DNA from: Jiella endophytica
Lineage (GTDB): Bacteria; Pseudomonadota; Alphaproteobacteria; Rhizobiales; Rhizobiaceae
Length of the DNA stretch: 45,660 bases
Assembly (NCBI RefSeq): GCF_004519335.1
Contig: NZ_SOZD01000016.1
Span: 1-45,660, forward strand
Direction: 5' to 3'
Position numbers and translations under genes: made by a program. Below, piece by piece: positions 34,746 to 42,738 of this stretch (positions are counted from its first letter, which is position 1; every line of letters begins with the position of its first letter). Under the pieces are notes generated by a model. The model was not told the DNA's origin. It did not search any database and was given only the letters and a program-made list of their open reading frames with translations.

Positions 34746-34799
34746 CGGATGAGCCTCCCCATGCGGCGCCGGCCCCCGCCCGGCGTCAACCTGTGCTGG

Positions 34800-34818
34800 A
34801 ATTAGTTTGCACCCAAAC
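34800..34818. promoter_or_regulatory. Candidate MarR operator between the SDR gene and livK
   Basis: AATTAGTTTG (34800-34809) runs into the perfect inverted repeat GTTTG-CACC-CAAAC (34805-34818). It overlaps the -35 box of the livK promoter, so a bound repressor would block RNA polymerase. It could serve both divergent genes. Confidence 0.55.
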
Positions 34819-34834
34819 CTTCTTTCTGTATAGT
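34807..34834 (+). promoter_or_regulatory. Sigma70-type promoter for the livKHMGF operon
   Basis: TTGCAC (34807-34812), a 16-bp spacer, then TATAGT (34829-34834). The predicted leader to the livK start is about 230 nt; no riboswitch or second gene is seen in the rest of 34835-35071. Confidence 0.5.
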
Positions 34835-35071
34835 CCGGCCGTGGCCGGGATCCTCGGCCGTCCGGCGTTGTGGGAGGCGCGGACGGCGCAAGGTCGGGCG
34901 GCCCTTATGGTGGTGGATCGACGCCCGTGTCCCGGCCCTTTGCAGGGTCCGGCTCCGGCGCGGGTCTCGCCGCAAGCATCGCTGACTGGTGGCCGGTTCT
35001 TGAGGACCCGCCGCATCCGTTCCGTTCGGGGACGGGATTTCGCAATCGGACCATGCGTCGGGGAGGACGAG

Positions 35072-36355
35072 ATGGCGAATGGCGTTTTCACGATTTCATC
35101 GGTGATTTCCTTGTCGGCGGGGGCGCTTCTGGCGGCGCTCGCCAGCGGGGCCGCCCATGCGGCCGACGCACCGAAATGCGGCCTCGGCACAGGCCAGGCG
35201 GCGGACGGCAGGCCGATCCTCATCGGCTCGGTGGTCGGCGAGACCGGCCCGGACGATTTCAGCGCCGGGGCCGACGCCGCGAGAGCCTATTTCAAATGCG
35301 TCAACGCCAATGGCGGCATCAACGGCCGACCGATCGACTTTCGCGTCGAGGACGACCAGTGGAGCCCGGAAACCGCCTCGCAGGTCGCCTCGAAGCTGGT
35401 CAAGGACGACAAGGTGGTCGCCCTCGTCGGCAATGGCAGCTTCGTCGAGATGACGGTCAACGCCAAGCTCTACGAAGACGAGAACGTCGCGGTCGTCGCG
35501 TCCGCCTGCGCGGTGCGCGAATGTTTCGAGGCGCGCAATATCGCCTCCACCAACCAGGGCCCGGTGCCGAGCAACATCCTCACCGCCCAGTGGGCGATCG
35601 ACAATCTCGGCACCAAGAAGGTCGCCTGTATCGCGCTGAACATTCCCTCCAACGGCGTCTGGTCCTGCGACCAGACCGATCGCTGGCTCGCCGACCAGGG
35701 GCTCGAGGGCGTGCCCGTGCTGTTCGATCCCGGCTCGGCGGACCTGACCGCCGTGCTGCTGGAAGCGGTCGCGACCGGGGCCGACACCATGCTGGTGAGC
35801 CTCCCGGCCAATCTCGGCGTCGCCTTCTTCAAGGCAGCGGAGGAGCAGGGCCTGCGCGACCAGTACAACTGGATCGCGCCGACGCCGCTCTACAAGGAGG
35901 GCGTGCCCGAGGCGCTCGGCGACTACTGGGACGGCAAGATCTACATCAATGCCGAGCTGACGCCGTGGGATCGCGACGGCCCCGACGCCAAGCGCTGGCG
36001 GGAGGTGATGGACGCCTTCGCCCGGCCCGAGGATCCCCGCGACACCTTCAGCCAGGCTGGCTTCGTCTCGGCCAACATCCTCGTCGACACGCTGATGGAG
36101 ATGAAGCCGGAAGAGATCGACCGCGACAACGTCACCAAGGCCCTCAAGGCGGTGAAGAACTATCGCACCGACCTTCTCTGCTCGCCGTGGTATTTCGGCG
36201 AGGCCGCCTCCCACCAGCCGAACCATGCCGGCGTCGAGCTGGTCATCAAGTCCACCGGCTTCGAGGTGGTGGCCGACTGCTTCGAGGCGAAGGGCGGCAT
36301 GTTCGAGGACATTCTGGCGATGGAGAAGAGCCAGGGCATGACCGGCGCGAACTGA
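35072..36355 (+). CDS. livK: Branched-chain-type ABC transporter substrate-binding protein
   Basis: 427 aa. A signal peptide of about 30 residues (ending SGAAHA) is followed by a type 1 periplasmic binding fold: ILIGSVVGETGPDDFSAG, YFKCVNANGGINGRPI and VVALVGNGSF. The HAAT family includes binders of branched-chain amino acids, but also of aromatic acids and amides, and this one is too divergent to assign a ligand. Six or more cysteines in the mature protein are unusual and suggest disulfides. GGGAGG lies five bases before ATG 35072; the frame is open 93 codons upstream but without coding character. First gene of livKHMGF. Confidence 0.9.
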   Translation: MANGVFTISSVISLSAGALLAALASGAAHAADAPKCGLGTGQAADGRPILIGSVVGETGPDDFSAGADAARAYFKCVNANGGINGRPIDFRVEDDQWSPETASQVASKLVKDDKVVALVGNGSFVEMTVNAKLYEDENVAVVASACAVRECFEARNIASTNQGPVPSNILTAQWAIDNLGTKKVACIALNIPSNGVWSCDQTDRWLADQGLEGVPVLFDPGSADLTAVLLEAVATGADTMLVSLPANLGVAFFKAAEEQGLRDQYNWIAPTPLYKEGVPEALGDYWDGKIYINAELTPWDRDGPDAKRWREVMDAFARPEDPRDTFSQAGFVSANILVDTLMEMKPEEIDRDNVTKALKAVKNYRTDLLCSPWYFGEAASHQPNHAGVELVIKSTGFEVVADCFEAKGGMFEDILAMEKSQGMTGAN

Positions 36356-36373
36356 GCGCGGGGAGATCCGCCG

Positions 36374-37246
36374 ATGGGCGCTTACGGCCTGTTCCTCGTC
36401 AACGGTCTCGCGGTCGGGGCGATCTACGCTCTGTCCGGCGTCGGTCTGGTGATCCTCTGCCGCGCGACCGGCGTCCTCAACCTCGCCTATGGCGCGATCG
36501 GTGCGGCCGGGGCGATGATCGCCTGGCAGCTGATGCAGTATGGCTGCCCGGAAGCGATCGGCTGGCTGGCGGCGATCGGCACGGCGACGCTCCTGTCACT
36601 CGCCTACGGCCGGCTGATCGCCCCGCATCTGTCGTTCCGCGAGCCGGTCGTGCGGGCGGTGGCGACCCTCGGCTTTGCGATTATGATCCTGTCGCTGATG
36701 AATTTCTCCTGGGTCGAGGCGCCGCGCCGGCTGACCCTCGCGACGGACGCAATCGGCCTTTCGATCCTCGGCATGCGGGTCACCGGTACCCGGCTGATCG
36801 CCCTCCTCGCCGCCGTCCTGGTGACACTGGCGGTCGCCCTGTTCCTCGCCGCGACGCAAACTGGCCTGAGGATGCGGGCCCTCGCCAACGACCGCGATCT
36901 TGCCGCGGTGCTCGGCGTTCCCGTGGTTTCGGTCGAGACCGTCGCCTGGGGGATCAGTGGCGTCATCGCCGGCTTCTCCGGCATGATGTTCGCCGATCTC
37001 GTGCGGCTGAACCCGACGGTGCTGACCTTCCTGGTGATCCCGGCCGTTGCCGCAGCCATTGTCGGCCGGCTGGAATCGCTGATGCTGACGCTTGCCGGCG
37101 GCCTGACGATCGGCGTGGTGGAATCGATGGCGACGCTGATCCGGCCGGTGGCGCCGTTCCGCGCGGCGGCGCCCTTCGTCGTCGCCGCACTGCTGATGCT
37201 CTGGTATCAGCGCCATCGCCGGCTGACCTTCGCCGGCCGGGACTAG
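36374..37246 (+). CDS. livH: Branched-chain-type ABC transporter permease, LivH-like
   Basis: 290 aa inner-membrane permease with about eight helices. The N-terminal GLAVGAIYALSGVGLVILCRATGVLNLAYGA pattern is the LivH hallmark, and RMRALANDRDLAAVLGVPV carries the EAA-like loop that contacts the ATPases. GGGGAG lies eight bases before the ATG, 18 bp after livK. It pairs with the LivM-like protein encoded 3 bp downstream. Confidence 0.93.
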   Translation: MGAYGLFLVNGLAVGAIYALSGVGLVILCRATGVLNLAYGAIGAAGAMIAWQLMQYGCPEAIGWLAAIGTATLLSLAYGRLIAPHLSFREPVVRAVATLGFAIMILSLMNFSWVEAPRRLTLATDAIGLSILGMRVTGTRLIALLAAVLVTLAVALFLAATQTGLRMRALANDRDLAAVLGVPVVSVETVAWGISGVIAGFSGMMFADLVRLNPTVLTFLVIPAVAAAIVGRLESLMLTLAGGLTIGVVESMATLIRPVAPFRAAAPFVVAALLMLWYQRHRRLTFAGRD

Positions 37247-37249
37247 CCG

Positions 37250-38278
37250 ATGTCGGCGCTCGAAGCCCGCCAGCAATCCGCCGCCGGGACCGACGGGACC
37301 GGGACACTGCGCCTTATCCGCCTTGCCGGCCTCGTCGCCACCGCGGCCCTCGTCTTCGGCATCGTGCCTGAGGTGCTCGGCTCGCTCTGGCTGAAGGTGC
37401 TGATCTCCGCGGCGATCTACGGCCTCGCGGCCTCCGGCGTCGCGCTGCTCTACGCCCGGCTCGGCCTCGTCTCGCTGATGCAGGTGGCGCTCGTCGGCGT
37501 CGGCGGCTGGGTGACGCTGAAGATGTGGCATGCGACCGGGCTGCCCTTCGAGATCGACATGCTGGCGGGCGGCCTTGCCGCCGCGATCGTCGGGGCGCTG
37601 CTCGGACTGCCGGCGCTGCGCATGCGCGGGCTCTATTTCGCGCTGGTGACGCTGATGGCCGCCGCCGCCTTCCAGATCTTCATTACCGCGACGCAGTTCC
37701 CGAATGGCGGCGAGGGCTGGCTCGGCGTCAGCCGCAGCGCTCCCGCCTTCATGCCGCGGCCGCTGCTTGCGACCACCGACGCCGCGATGTTCCGCTATGT
37801 CGTGGCGGTCGCGGTGCTCTGCTTCCTGGCCATCGAGGCCTGCCGCAGGTCGCGGGCGGGCCGCGCCTGGGCGCTGATCCGCAAGAGCGAGGCCTCGGCG
37901 ATGGCCGCCGGGGTGAGCGTCGCCTTCTACAAGCTCGCCGCCTTCGCTCTGGCCGGCTTCGTCGCAGGCGTTGCCGGCGGCTTGCTGGCGGCAACCATCG
38001 GCGTCCTCGACGCTCGCAGCTTTCCTGCTGCCGATTCCGTCATGCTGTTCGCGCTGACCCTCGTCGGCGGCGCCTATGCCTTTCTCGGCCAGGCGATCAC
38101 CGGTCTCCTGTTTCGGGCTGTGCCGGCGCTGCTCAACGATGTCGGCGTCGACGGCGACATCGCCTTCCTGATCTTCGGCGCGGCGCTCCTGCATGCGTTG
38201 ATCACCGCGCCGACCGGCATCGCCGGGCAGCTCTTCGGCCTCTTCGGCAGGCTGATCCGCCTGGGGGGACGGCGATGA
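37250..38278 (+). CDS. livM: Branched-chain-type ABC transporter permease, LivM-like
   Basis: 342 aa permease with roughly ten helices. LSLMQVALVGVGGW, GLYFALVTLMAAAAFQI and the cytoplasmic GRAWALIRKSEASAMAAGVSVAFYKLAAF loop are typical of LivM. The start lies 3 bp after livH and the stop overlaps livG by ATGA, so translation is coupled. No strong Shine-Dalgarno sequence of its own. Confidence 0.93.
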   Translation: MSALEARQQSAAGTDGTGTLRLIRLAGLVATAALVFGIVPEVLGSLWLKVLISAAIYGLAASGVALLYARLGLVSLMQVALVGVGGWVTLKMWHATGLPFEIDMLAGGLAAAIVGALLGLPALRMRGLYFALVTLMAAAAFQIFITATQFPNGGEGWLGVSRSAPAFMPRPLLATTDAAMFRYVVAVAVLCFLAIEACRRSRAGRAWALIRKSEASAMAAGVSVAFYKLAAFALAGFVAGVAGGLLAATIGVLDARSFPAADSVMLFALTLVGGAYAFLGQAITGLLFRAVPALLNDVGVDGDIAFLIFGAALLHALITAPTGIAGQLFGLFGRLIRLGGRR

Positions 38279-38991
38279 TCGAGATCCGCGATCTCTCGGT
38301 CTCGTTCGGCGGCGTGCGGGCTCTCGACGGCCTCAGCGCGAGGCTGGACGACCCCATCGTCGGCGTCATCGGCCCGAACGGCGCTGGCAAGACGACGCTG
38401 CTCAACGCCTTTTCCGGCTTCGTGCCGGTGGCGTCCGGCAGCCTCACCGCCTTCGGCACCGACCTTCTCGCCATGGCGCCACACCGGCGGGCGCGTTGGG
38501 GCCTGAGGCGATCCTTCCAGACCGAGGAGATGGTCGACGATCTCACCGTCGCCGACAACGTCCGGGTGATGCTCGACGCGCTGACCATGAAGCCGCGGGA
38601 AAAGACTGCGGCGGTGGAGCGGGCGCTCGCCTTCGTCGGTCTTGCCGACCAGGGCCGGCTGCTCTGCGCCGGCATGGACCTCTACCGCCGGCGGCAGGTG
38701 GAGATCGCCAAGATCGTCGCCGGATCGCCGAAGGTCGTTCTTCTCGACGAGCCGGCTGCCGGCCTGCAGCCGAACGAGGCGGCGGCGCTGCGCGACATCC
38801 TCGTCGCGATTCCCGAAACCTGCGGCGCGCGGGTCGTGCTGATCGACCACGACGTCGATCTCATCGCGGCGATCTGCCGCTCGACGCTGGTGCTCGATTT
38901 CGGCCGCAGGCTGGCCTTCGGGCCGACCGGCGAGGTGCTGCGCGATCCGAAGGTGAAGGCGGCCTATCTCGGTCTCAAGGAGGCAGCATGA
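38275..38991 (+). CDS. livG: Branched-chain-type ABC transporter ATP-binding protein, LivG-like, with degenerate signature motif
   Basis: 238 aa. Walker A GPNGAGKTT (33-41), Walker B VVLLDEP (154-160) and switch His192 (LIDHD) are intact. The ABC signature, normally LAYGDQRRLEIAR-like in LivG, is replaced by MDLYRRRQVEIAK (134-146), so the key glycine is lost. In the LivG/LivF heterodimer that signature completes the site formed with LivF's Walker A, so one ATP site is predicted to be weak or inactive. The ATG overlaps the livM stop, and its own stop overlaps livF (ATGA). Confidence 0.92.
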   Translation: MIEIRDLSVSFGGVRALDGLSARLDDPIVGVIGPNGAGKTTLLNAFSGFVPVASGSLTAFGTDLLAMAPHRRARWGLRRSFQTEEMVDDLTVADNVRVMLDALTMKPREKTAAVERALAFVGLADQGRLLCAGMDLYRRRQVEIAKIVAGSPKVVLLDEPAAGLQPNEAAALRDILVAIPETCGARVVLIDHDVDLIAAICRSTLVLDFGRRLAFGPTGEVLRDPKVKAAYLGLKEAA

Positions 38992-39692
38992 CGAGTGCCC
39001 TTTCGATCGACGGCCTGTCGGTCGCCCGCGGCGGCAGGACCGTCCTCTTCGACCTGTCGATGCGGCTCGAAAGCGGCCGGATCGTTGCCCTGCTCGGGCC
39101 GAACGGTGCCGGCAAGAGCAGCCTCGTCCTCGCTTTGGCCGGGCTCCTGCCGATCGCAAGCGGCACCATCCACCTCGACGGCGGCGCCATCGGCGGGCTG
39201 CCGCCGGACCGCATCCGCCGCGCCGGCATCGCCGCCGTGCCGGAGGGGCACCGGGTGCTGACCCGCCTCAGTGTGCGCGATAACATCCGCGTCGCTGCCC
39301 CGAAGGCCGACGGCGGCTTCGAGCGCGCCACGGCGATCTTTCCGGAGCTTTCGGCGCTTGCCGAGCGGCCCGCCGACACGCTTTCGGGCGGCCAGCAGCA
39401 GATGCTGGCGCTGGCCCAGGCGCTGGTCTGCCGGCCGAAATTCCTGCTGGCCGACGAAATGTCGCTGGGTCTTGCGCCGGTGATCGTCAGGCGGCTGATG
39501 GGCGTCGTCGAAACCGCGGCGCGGGGCGGCGTGGGCGTGCTTCTGATCGAGCAGTTCACCCATCTCGCTCTGGAGATCGCCGACCACGCCTATGTCATCA
39601 ATCGCGGCCGCATCCGCTTTTCCGGCGAGCCCGCCGAGCTGAAGGCCAATCCGCGGCTCCTCGAAGAGGCCTATCTCAGCCTGTCGGCCTGA
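38988..39692 (+). CDS. livF: Branched-chain-type ABC transporter ATP-binding protein, LivF-like
   Basis: 234 aa. Walker A GPNGAGKSS (37-45), full signature LSGGQQQ (132-138), Walker B FLLADEMSLGL (152-162, Asp156-Glu157), and the LivF-specific AAVPEGHRVLTRLSVRDN block. Overlaps livG by four bases; Shine-Dalgarno AAGGAGG lies in the livG end. Last gene of the operon; the 106-bp gap after it, towards the convergent thiamine-diphosphate enzyme gene, has a CGTCCAACTGGACG palindrome but no T-run. Confidence 0.94.
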   Translation: MTSALSIDGLSVARGGRTVLFDLSMRLESGRIVALLGPNGAGKSSLVLALAGLLPIASGTIHLDGGAIGGLPPDRIRRAGIAAVPEGHRVLTRLSVRDNIRVAAPKADGGFERATAIFPELSALAERPADTLSGGQQQMLALAQALVCRPKFLLADEMSLGLAPVIVRRLMGVVETAARGGVGVLLIEQFTHLALEIADHAYVINRGRIRFSGEPAELKANPRLLEEAYLSLSA

Positions 39693-39798
39693 TCGGCGCA
39701 ACCTGGCGCGACAGGCCGGCGCGAAGTCGCACGCGCGTTGAAAGCGTCCTATGAGCGTCCAACTGGACGCCCGGCGCTCTGACGCCCGGCACTCCTTC

Positions 39799-41514
39799 TC
39801 AAAGATGCGACAGCCAGACGTCGAGCACCGCCGAGCGGCCCTTATTGCGGACGATGTCGAAGGCTTCCGCCACCGCCGCCTCGACCTCCTCCGGCCGTTC
39901 CACGCGCCTTGCATGGGCGCCGCCGGCGGCCGCCGCGATGTCGGCATAGAGCGGCGGCGGATCGAAGCTGACGTCGATGTCGTTGGCGCGGGCCGCGTAG
40001 CCGTCCGGGTGGACGCCGAGGGCCGAGAAGCGCGGCGCCTTCCAGCCGCGATTGTTGTAGACCACCTGCAGGAACGGCGTCTGATACTTCGCCGCCATCC
40101 AGTGGACGCTGGAGGGGACCGAGAACATGTAGGAGCCGTCGCCGGTCAGCGCGACGACGGTCTTTTCCGGCGCCGCCAGCTTGGCGCCGATCGCCGCGCC
40201 GCCGTTCCAGCCGAGCGAGCCGCCGCCGGAGGTGAAGATCGAGCCCGGCCTGGTCATCGCCATGTGATTGAAGATCGTCGGGTAGTTGGTGATCCCCTCG
40301 TTGAGTACGATGGTCTCGTCGTCGATGTGGCGGCGGACGATGGCGGTGACGAATTCCGGCGTGATCAGCCCCGGATCGCCGACCTCGAGCGCCTGAAGCC
40401 TTTCACGACGGGCCTTGCTGGCGTCGCCGTAATGGGCCTTGCGCTGCGCGACGGCACCCGGCTCGGCGGGGTTTTTCGCCAGCGCCGCGTTGAGCTGGGC
40501 GAAGGCCGTGGCGGCATCGGTGCGGAAGGCGTGTTTGGCGCCGATATACCAGAGCGGCATCGCCTGCTTCAGCGGGTCGACGTCGAGATGGATGATCGTC
40601 GCGCCCTCGGCCGGCCGGCTGACCGTCGGGATCCAGGGCACGTCGCTGTCGACGACGAGGATCACGTCGGCTTCCGCCAGCGCCTCGTTCTGGCGCGGCT
40701 CGTTCCACTGGTTGCCGAGATAGAGCGGGTGGTCGTGGGGAAAGTTCATGGCGTTCGGCACCGACTCGACGACGCCGATGCCGAGGCTTTCGCAGAACTT
40801 GACGAGCTCCGGCACCGCGGCCGGGTTGCGGCCGACATAGGAGGTGACGAGCAGCGGCCGGCGGGCGGCGGCAATGGCGTCGAGAATGCTGCCGATCGCC
40901 GCCTCGGGAAGCGCCTGGGATCCGAGCGGCCGCCAGGCCTCGGGGTCGATCGTCACCGGGGCTTGGAGTTCCTCCTCCATCACCTCGCGCGCGCCCATCA
41001 GATAGACCGGCCCGCGCGGCTCGGAGGCGGCGAACTGCATTGCCCGGTGCACCAGTTGCTTGACGTTGCGGCCGGTGCGGATCTCGTTGTCGTATTTCAT
41101 GTAGCCGCGGACGATGCCGCGCTGGTCGTGGACGTCCTGGATCCACTGGATGAACTCGTTGCGGCTGCCGGTCATCTCGCCTTCCTGGGTGAAGGGCGAG
41201 GCACCGGCGAAGATCAGCACCGGCGCCCGGCCCTTCGCAGCGTTGTGGACGGCGCCGGCGAGCGCCTGAGTGCCGCATTCGACATGCACGACGACGGCCT
41301 GCGCCTTTCCGGACACCTGGGCGAAGCCCTGAGCCGCGCTCATTCCGGCCATCTCGTTCGGGCAGGTGATCACCCGCGGAATCGGCCGGCCCTCAGCCCG
41401 CGCCTTGGCGATCGCCTCGATCAGCCCGGGATGGTCGCTGCCGAAATTTGCGAAGATGTGGCTGACGCCGGCTTCGATCAGCGCCTCGAGAAAGGCGGTG
41501 CTGGTGGTGTACAT
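39799..41514 (-). CDS. Thiamine-diphosphate-dependent enzyme, acetolactate synthase/decarboxylase-like, substrate unknown
   Basis: 571 aa with the three-domain architecture of the POX/acetolactate synthase family. The cofactor-activating glutamate is Glu54 (CPNEMAGM), and the C-terminal domain has the GDGSYMF...VVYNNRGW magnesium/thiamine-diphosphate motif. The middle domain lacks an obvious FAD-binding segment, so it may be a simple decarboxylase or carboligase. I do not recognise a named subfamily. It is the second gene after marR (11-bp gap) and lies in an island with two transport systems and an SDR, which suggests it acts on an imported 2-oxo acid or hydroxyacid-derived substrate. Confidence 0.8.
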   Translation of the reverse strand: MYTTSTAFLEALIEAGVSHIFANFGSDHPGLIEAIAKARAEGRPIPRVITCPNEMAGMSAAQGFAQVSGKAQAVVVHVECGTQALAGAVHNAAKGRAPVLIFAGASPFTQEGEMTGSRNEFIQWIQDVHDQRGIVRGYMKYDNEIRTGRNVKQLVHRAMQFAASEPRGPVYLMGAREVMEEELQAPVTIDPEAWRPLGSQALPEAAIGSILDAIAAARRPLLVTSYVGRNPAAVPELVKFCESLGIGVVESVPNAMNFPHDHPLYLGNQWNEPRQNEALAEADVILVVDSDVPWIPTVSRPAEGATIIHLDVDPLKQAMPLWYIGAKHAFRTDAATAFAQLNAALAKNPAEPGAVAQRKAHYGDASKARRERLQALEVGDPGLITPEFVTAIVRRHIDDETIVLNEGITNYPTIFNHMAMTRPGSIFTSGGGSLGWNGGAAIGAKLAAPEKTVVALTGDGSYMFSVPSSVHWMAAKYQTPFLQVVYNNRGWKAPRFSALGVHPDGYAARANDIDVSFDPPPLYADIAAAAGGAHARRVERPEEVEAAVAEAFDIVRNKGRSAVLDVWLSHL

Positions 41515-41525
41515 GCCATCTCTCT

Positions 41526-42008
41526 TCAGTCGAGCGTCGCGACGATGCGGCGCAGCAGCGCGATCAGCTCGTGTTTCTTGTCGCCGACGATCGCGTCGAG
41601 CTCCCGGTCGTGCTCGGCGGCCGCCTCGGTCAGCGTCTGCAGCATCGCCTCGCCCGCCGGGGTGAGGAACAGCGCATGGCTGCGCCTGTCCGCCTCGATC
41701 CTGCTGCGGGCGATCAGCCCGTCCCGCTCGAGGCCGCGAAGCACCGGCGTGATCGTCGACTTGTCGCGCCCGCTGGCCCGGCTGAGCGCCAGCGGCGTGA
41801 TGCCGGGATTGCCCTCGATGATCGCCATGACCGCGAAACGCCCGGGCCTCAGATCCGCCTCGCCGGCCTTGCGCTTGAAGGCGTTGAACGAGGCGTTCTG
41901 CGCCAGGCGGAGGTGAAAGGCGATGTAGTTGTCGAGCTGGCCGAGCGTGACGGGCTGGGTCTTCGGGCGTGCGACCTCCGATCCGCGGCTCTTCGTCGTG
42001 GCTGACAT
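41526..42008 (-). CDS. MarR-family transcriptional regulator
   Basis: 160 aa, winged helix-turn-helix: recognition segment GITPLALSRASGRDKSTITPVLRGLERDGLI followed by the wing SRIEADRRSHALFLT, both flanked by helices for dimerisation (AFNAFKR and a C-terminal helix ending LLRRIVATLD). MarR proteins usually repress divergent or downstream catabolic genes until a phenolic or organic-acid ligand binds. It is co-oriented with the thiamine-diphosphate enzyme. ATG 42008 is chosen; GTG 42014 is close behind with GGGAG at longer spacing. A candidate autoregulatory site lies 85-104 bp upstream. Confidence 0.9.
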   Translation of the reverse strand: MSATTKSRGSEVARPKTQPVTLGQLDNYIAFHLRLAQNASFNAFKRKAGEADLRPGRFAVMAIIEGNPGITPLALSRASGRDKSTITPVLRGLERDGLIARSRIEADRRSHALFLTPAGEAMLQTLTEAAAEHDRELDAIVGDKKHELIALLRRIVATLD

Positions 42009-42092
42009 GGTCACCGGTTGGTATCGCTCCCGAAGCGGAAAGGCGTCACCCGCCTTTCCGGCGCAAATGATAGTTCACTGCCATTTTGCCCG

Positions 42093-42112
42093 CAACTAGT
42101 TTTAGATCAAAC
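42093..42112 (-). promoter_or_regulatory. Candidate MarR autoregulatory operator
   Basis: CAACTAGTTTT (42093-42103) continues into GTTTT-AGAT-CAAAC (42099-42112), an inverted repeat with one mismatch, the same composite architecture as at 34800-34818. It lies 85-104 bp upstream of the marR start. Confidence 0.5.
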
Positions 42113-42198
42113 GATCATCACGGCGATCCGATGGCAGACGGATGCGCGGGTCATCCCAGAATTTGTCGGTGTCTGCCCGCGAGGGGCGGGGAGGCGCC

Positions 42199-42213
42199 AT
42201 GCCGTGACGGCAT
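42199..42213. promoter_or_regulatory. Perfect 15-bp palindrome in the marR to 42412 gap
   Basis: ATGCCGT-G-ACGGCAT. It lies in the otherwise gene-free interval 42009-42411. It could be a dimeric operator or a short hairpin; no regulator can be named. Confidence 0.3.
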
Positions 42214-42411
42214 ATTCGCGTAAGCCGCCGGCCCGGGCAGCACTCTTGCAGGCGAATAGTATCCCCCGGATAAGATCAGTCCGCCGATGCTGCAGCTGCG
42301 AAGTATTTTCGTATGCAACAAACACTTGCATTAACACGATGGAAATCTCTGCCGCCTATTGCTTGTCCTCGACATTCCACCACCCGGACGATCCGCTGGC
42401 TGAAGGCGCAA

Positions 42412-42723
42412 GTGAAGGCAGCACGCTCACCCCTCGCCGTCTGGTTCGGCACCCTTGCGGCGAGCCTCGTCGGACTGGTCGCCTCGATGCCCGGCCCGAC
42501 CTTCGGCAAGGATGCCGGTGTCGCGGCGCTCTATCCGCCCTGGTGGTCGCAGGAAGAGGTCCTGCGCTCGGCCGGGAGCGCCGGCGACCTGATCGATACC
42601 GGCGGCTGGTCGTCCGTGGCGATCCTCGTCTTCAAGGACGAAGACCTGCCCCGGCGCCTGCGGGAGTCCGGGGCGCTGATGGTGATGAATGCCCGCCCAT
42701 TCGGTTGTTTTACTTTGCGCTAA
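42412..42723 (+). CDS. Small exported or membrane-anchored protein of unknown function
   Basis: 103 aa from GTG 42412, which has GAAGG five bases upstream; an upstream ATG at 42313 in frame lacks a Shine-Dalgarno sequence. An N-terminal hydrophobic segment (VWFGTLAASLVGLVAS, about 9-24) is followed by VAALYPPWWSQEEVLRSAGSAGDLIDTGGW and a C-terminal DLPRRLRESGALMVMNA. Proteins with this ALYPPWW ... RLRxxGAL-V layout occur in several alphaproteobacteria, unnamed. It ends 15 bp before the first chemotaxis receptor and may be co-transcribed with it. Confidence 0.6.
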   Translation: MKAARSPLAVWFGTLAASLVGLVASMPGPTFGKDAGVAALYPPWWSQEEVLRSAGSAGDLIDTGGWSSVAILVFKDEDLPRRLRESGALMVMNARPFGCFTLR

Positions 42724-42738
42724 CAGGAAACTGAGTTG

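Noticed and set aside
34870-37371. 833-aa open frame overlapping livK and livH
   Set aside because: Arg/Gly-rich low-complexity translation; the +2 frame encodes well-defined transporter proteins with good ribosome-binding sites.
36596-38194. 532-aa antisense frame over livH/livM
   Set aside because: Gln/His/Arg/Asp-rich shadow of hydrophobic codons on the other strand; no recognisable domain.
39693-39798. Terminator between livF and the thiamine-diphosphate enzyme gene
   Set aside because: A CGTCCAACTGGACG palindrome exists but the stem is short and no T-run follows on either strand.
39751-41916. 721-aa antisense frame over the thiamine-diphosphate enzyme and marR
   Set aside because: Shadow frame; both opposite-strand genes are complete with family motifs.
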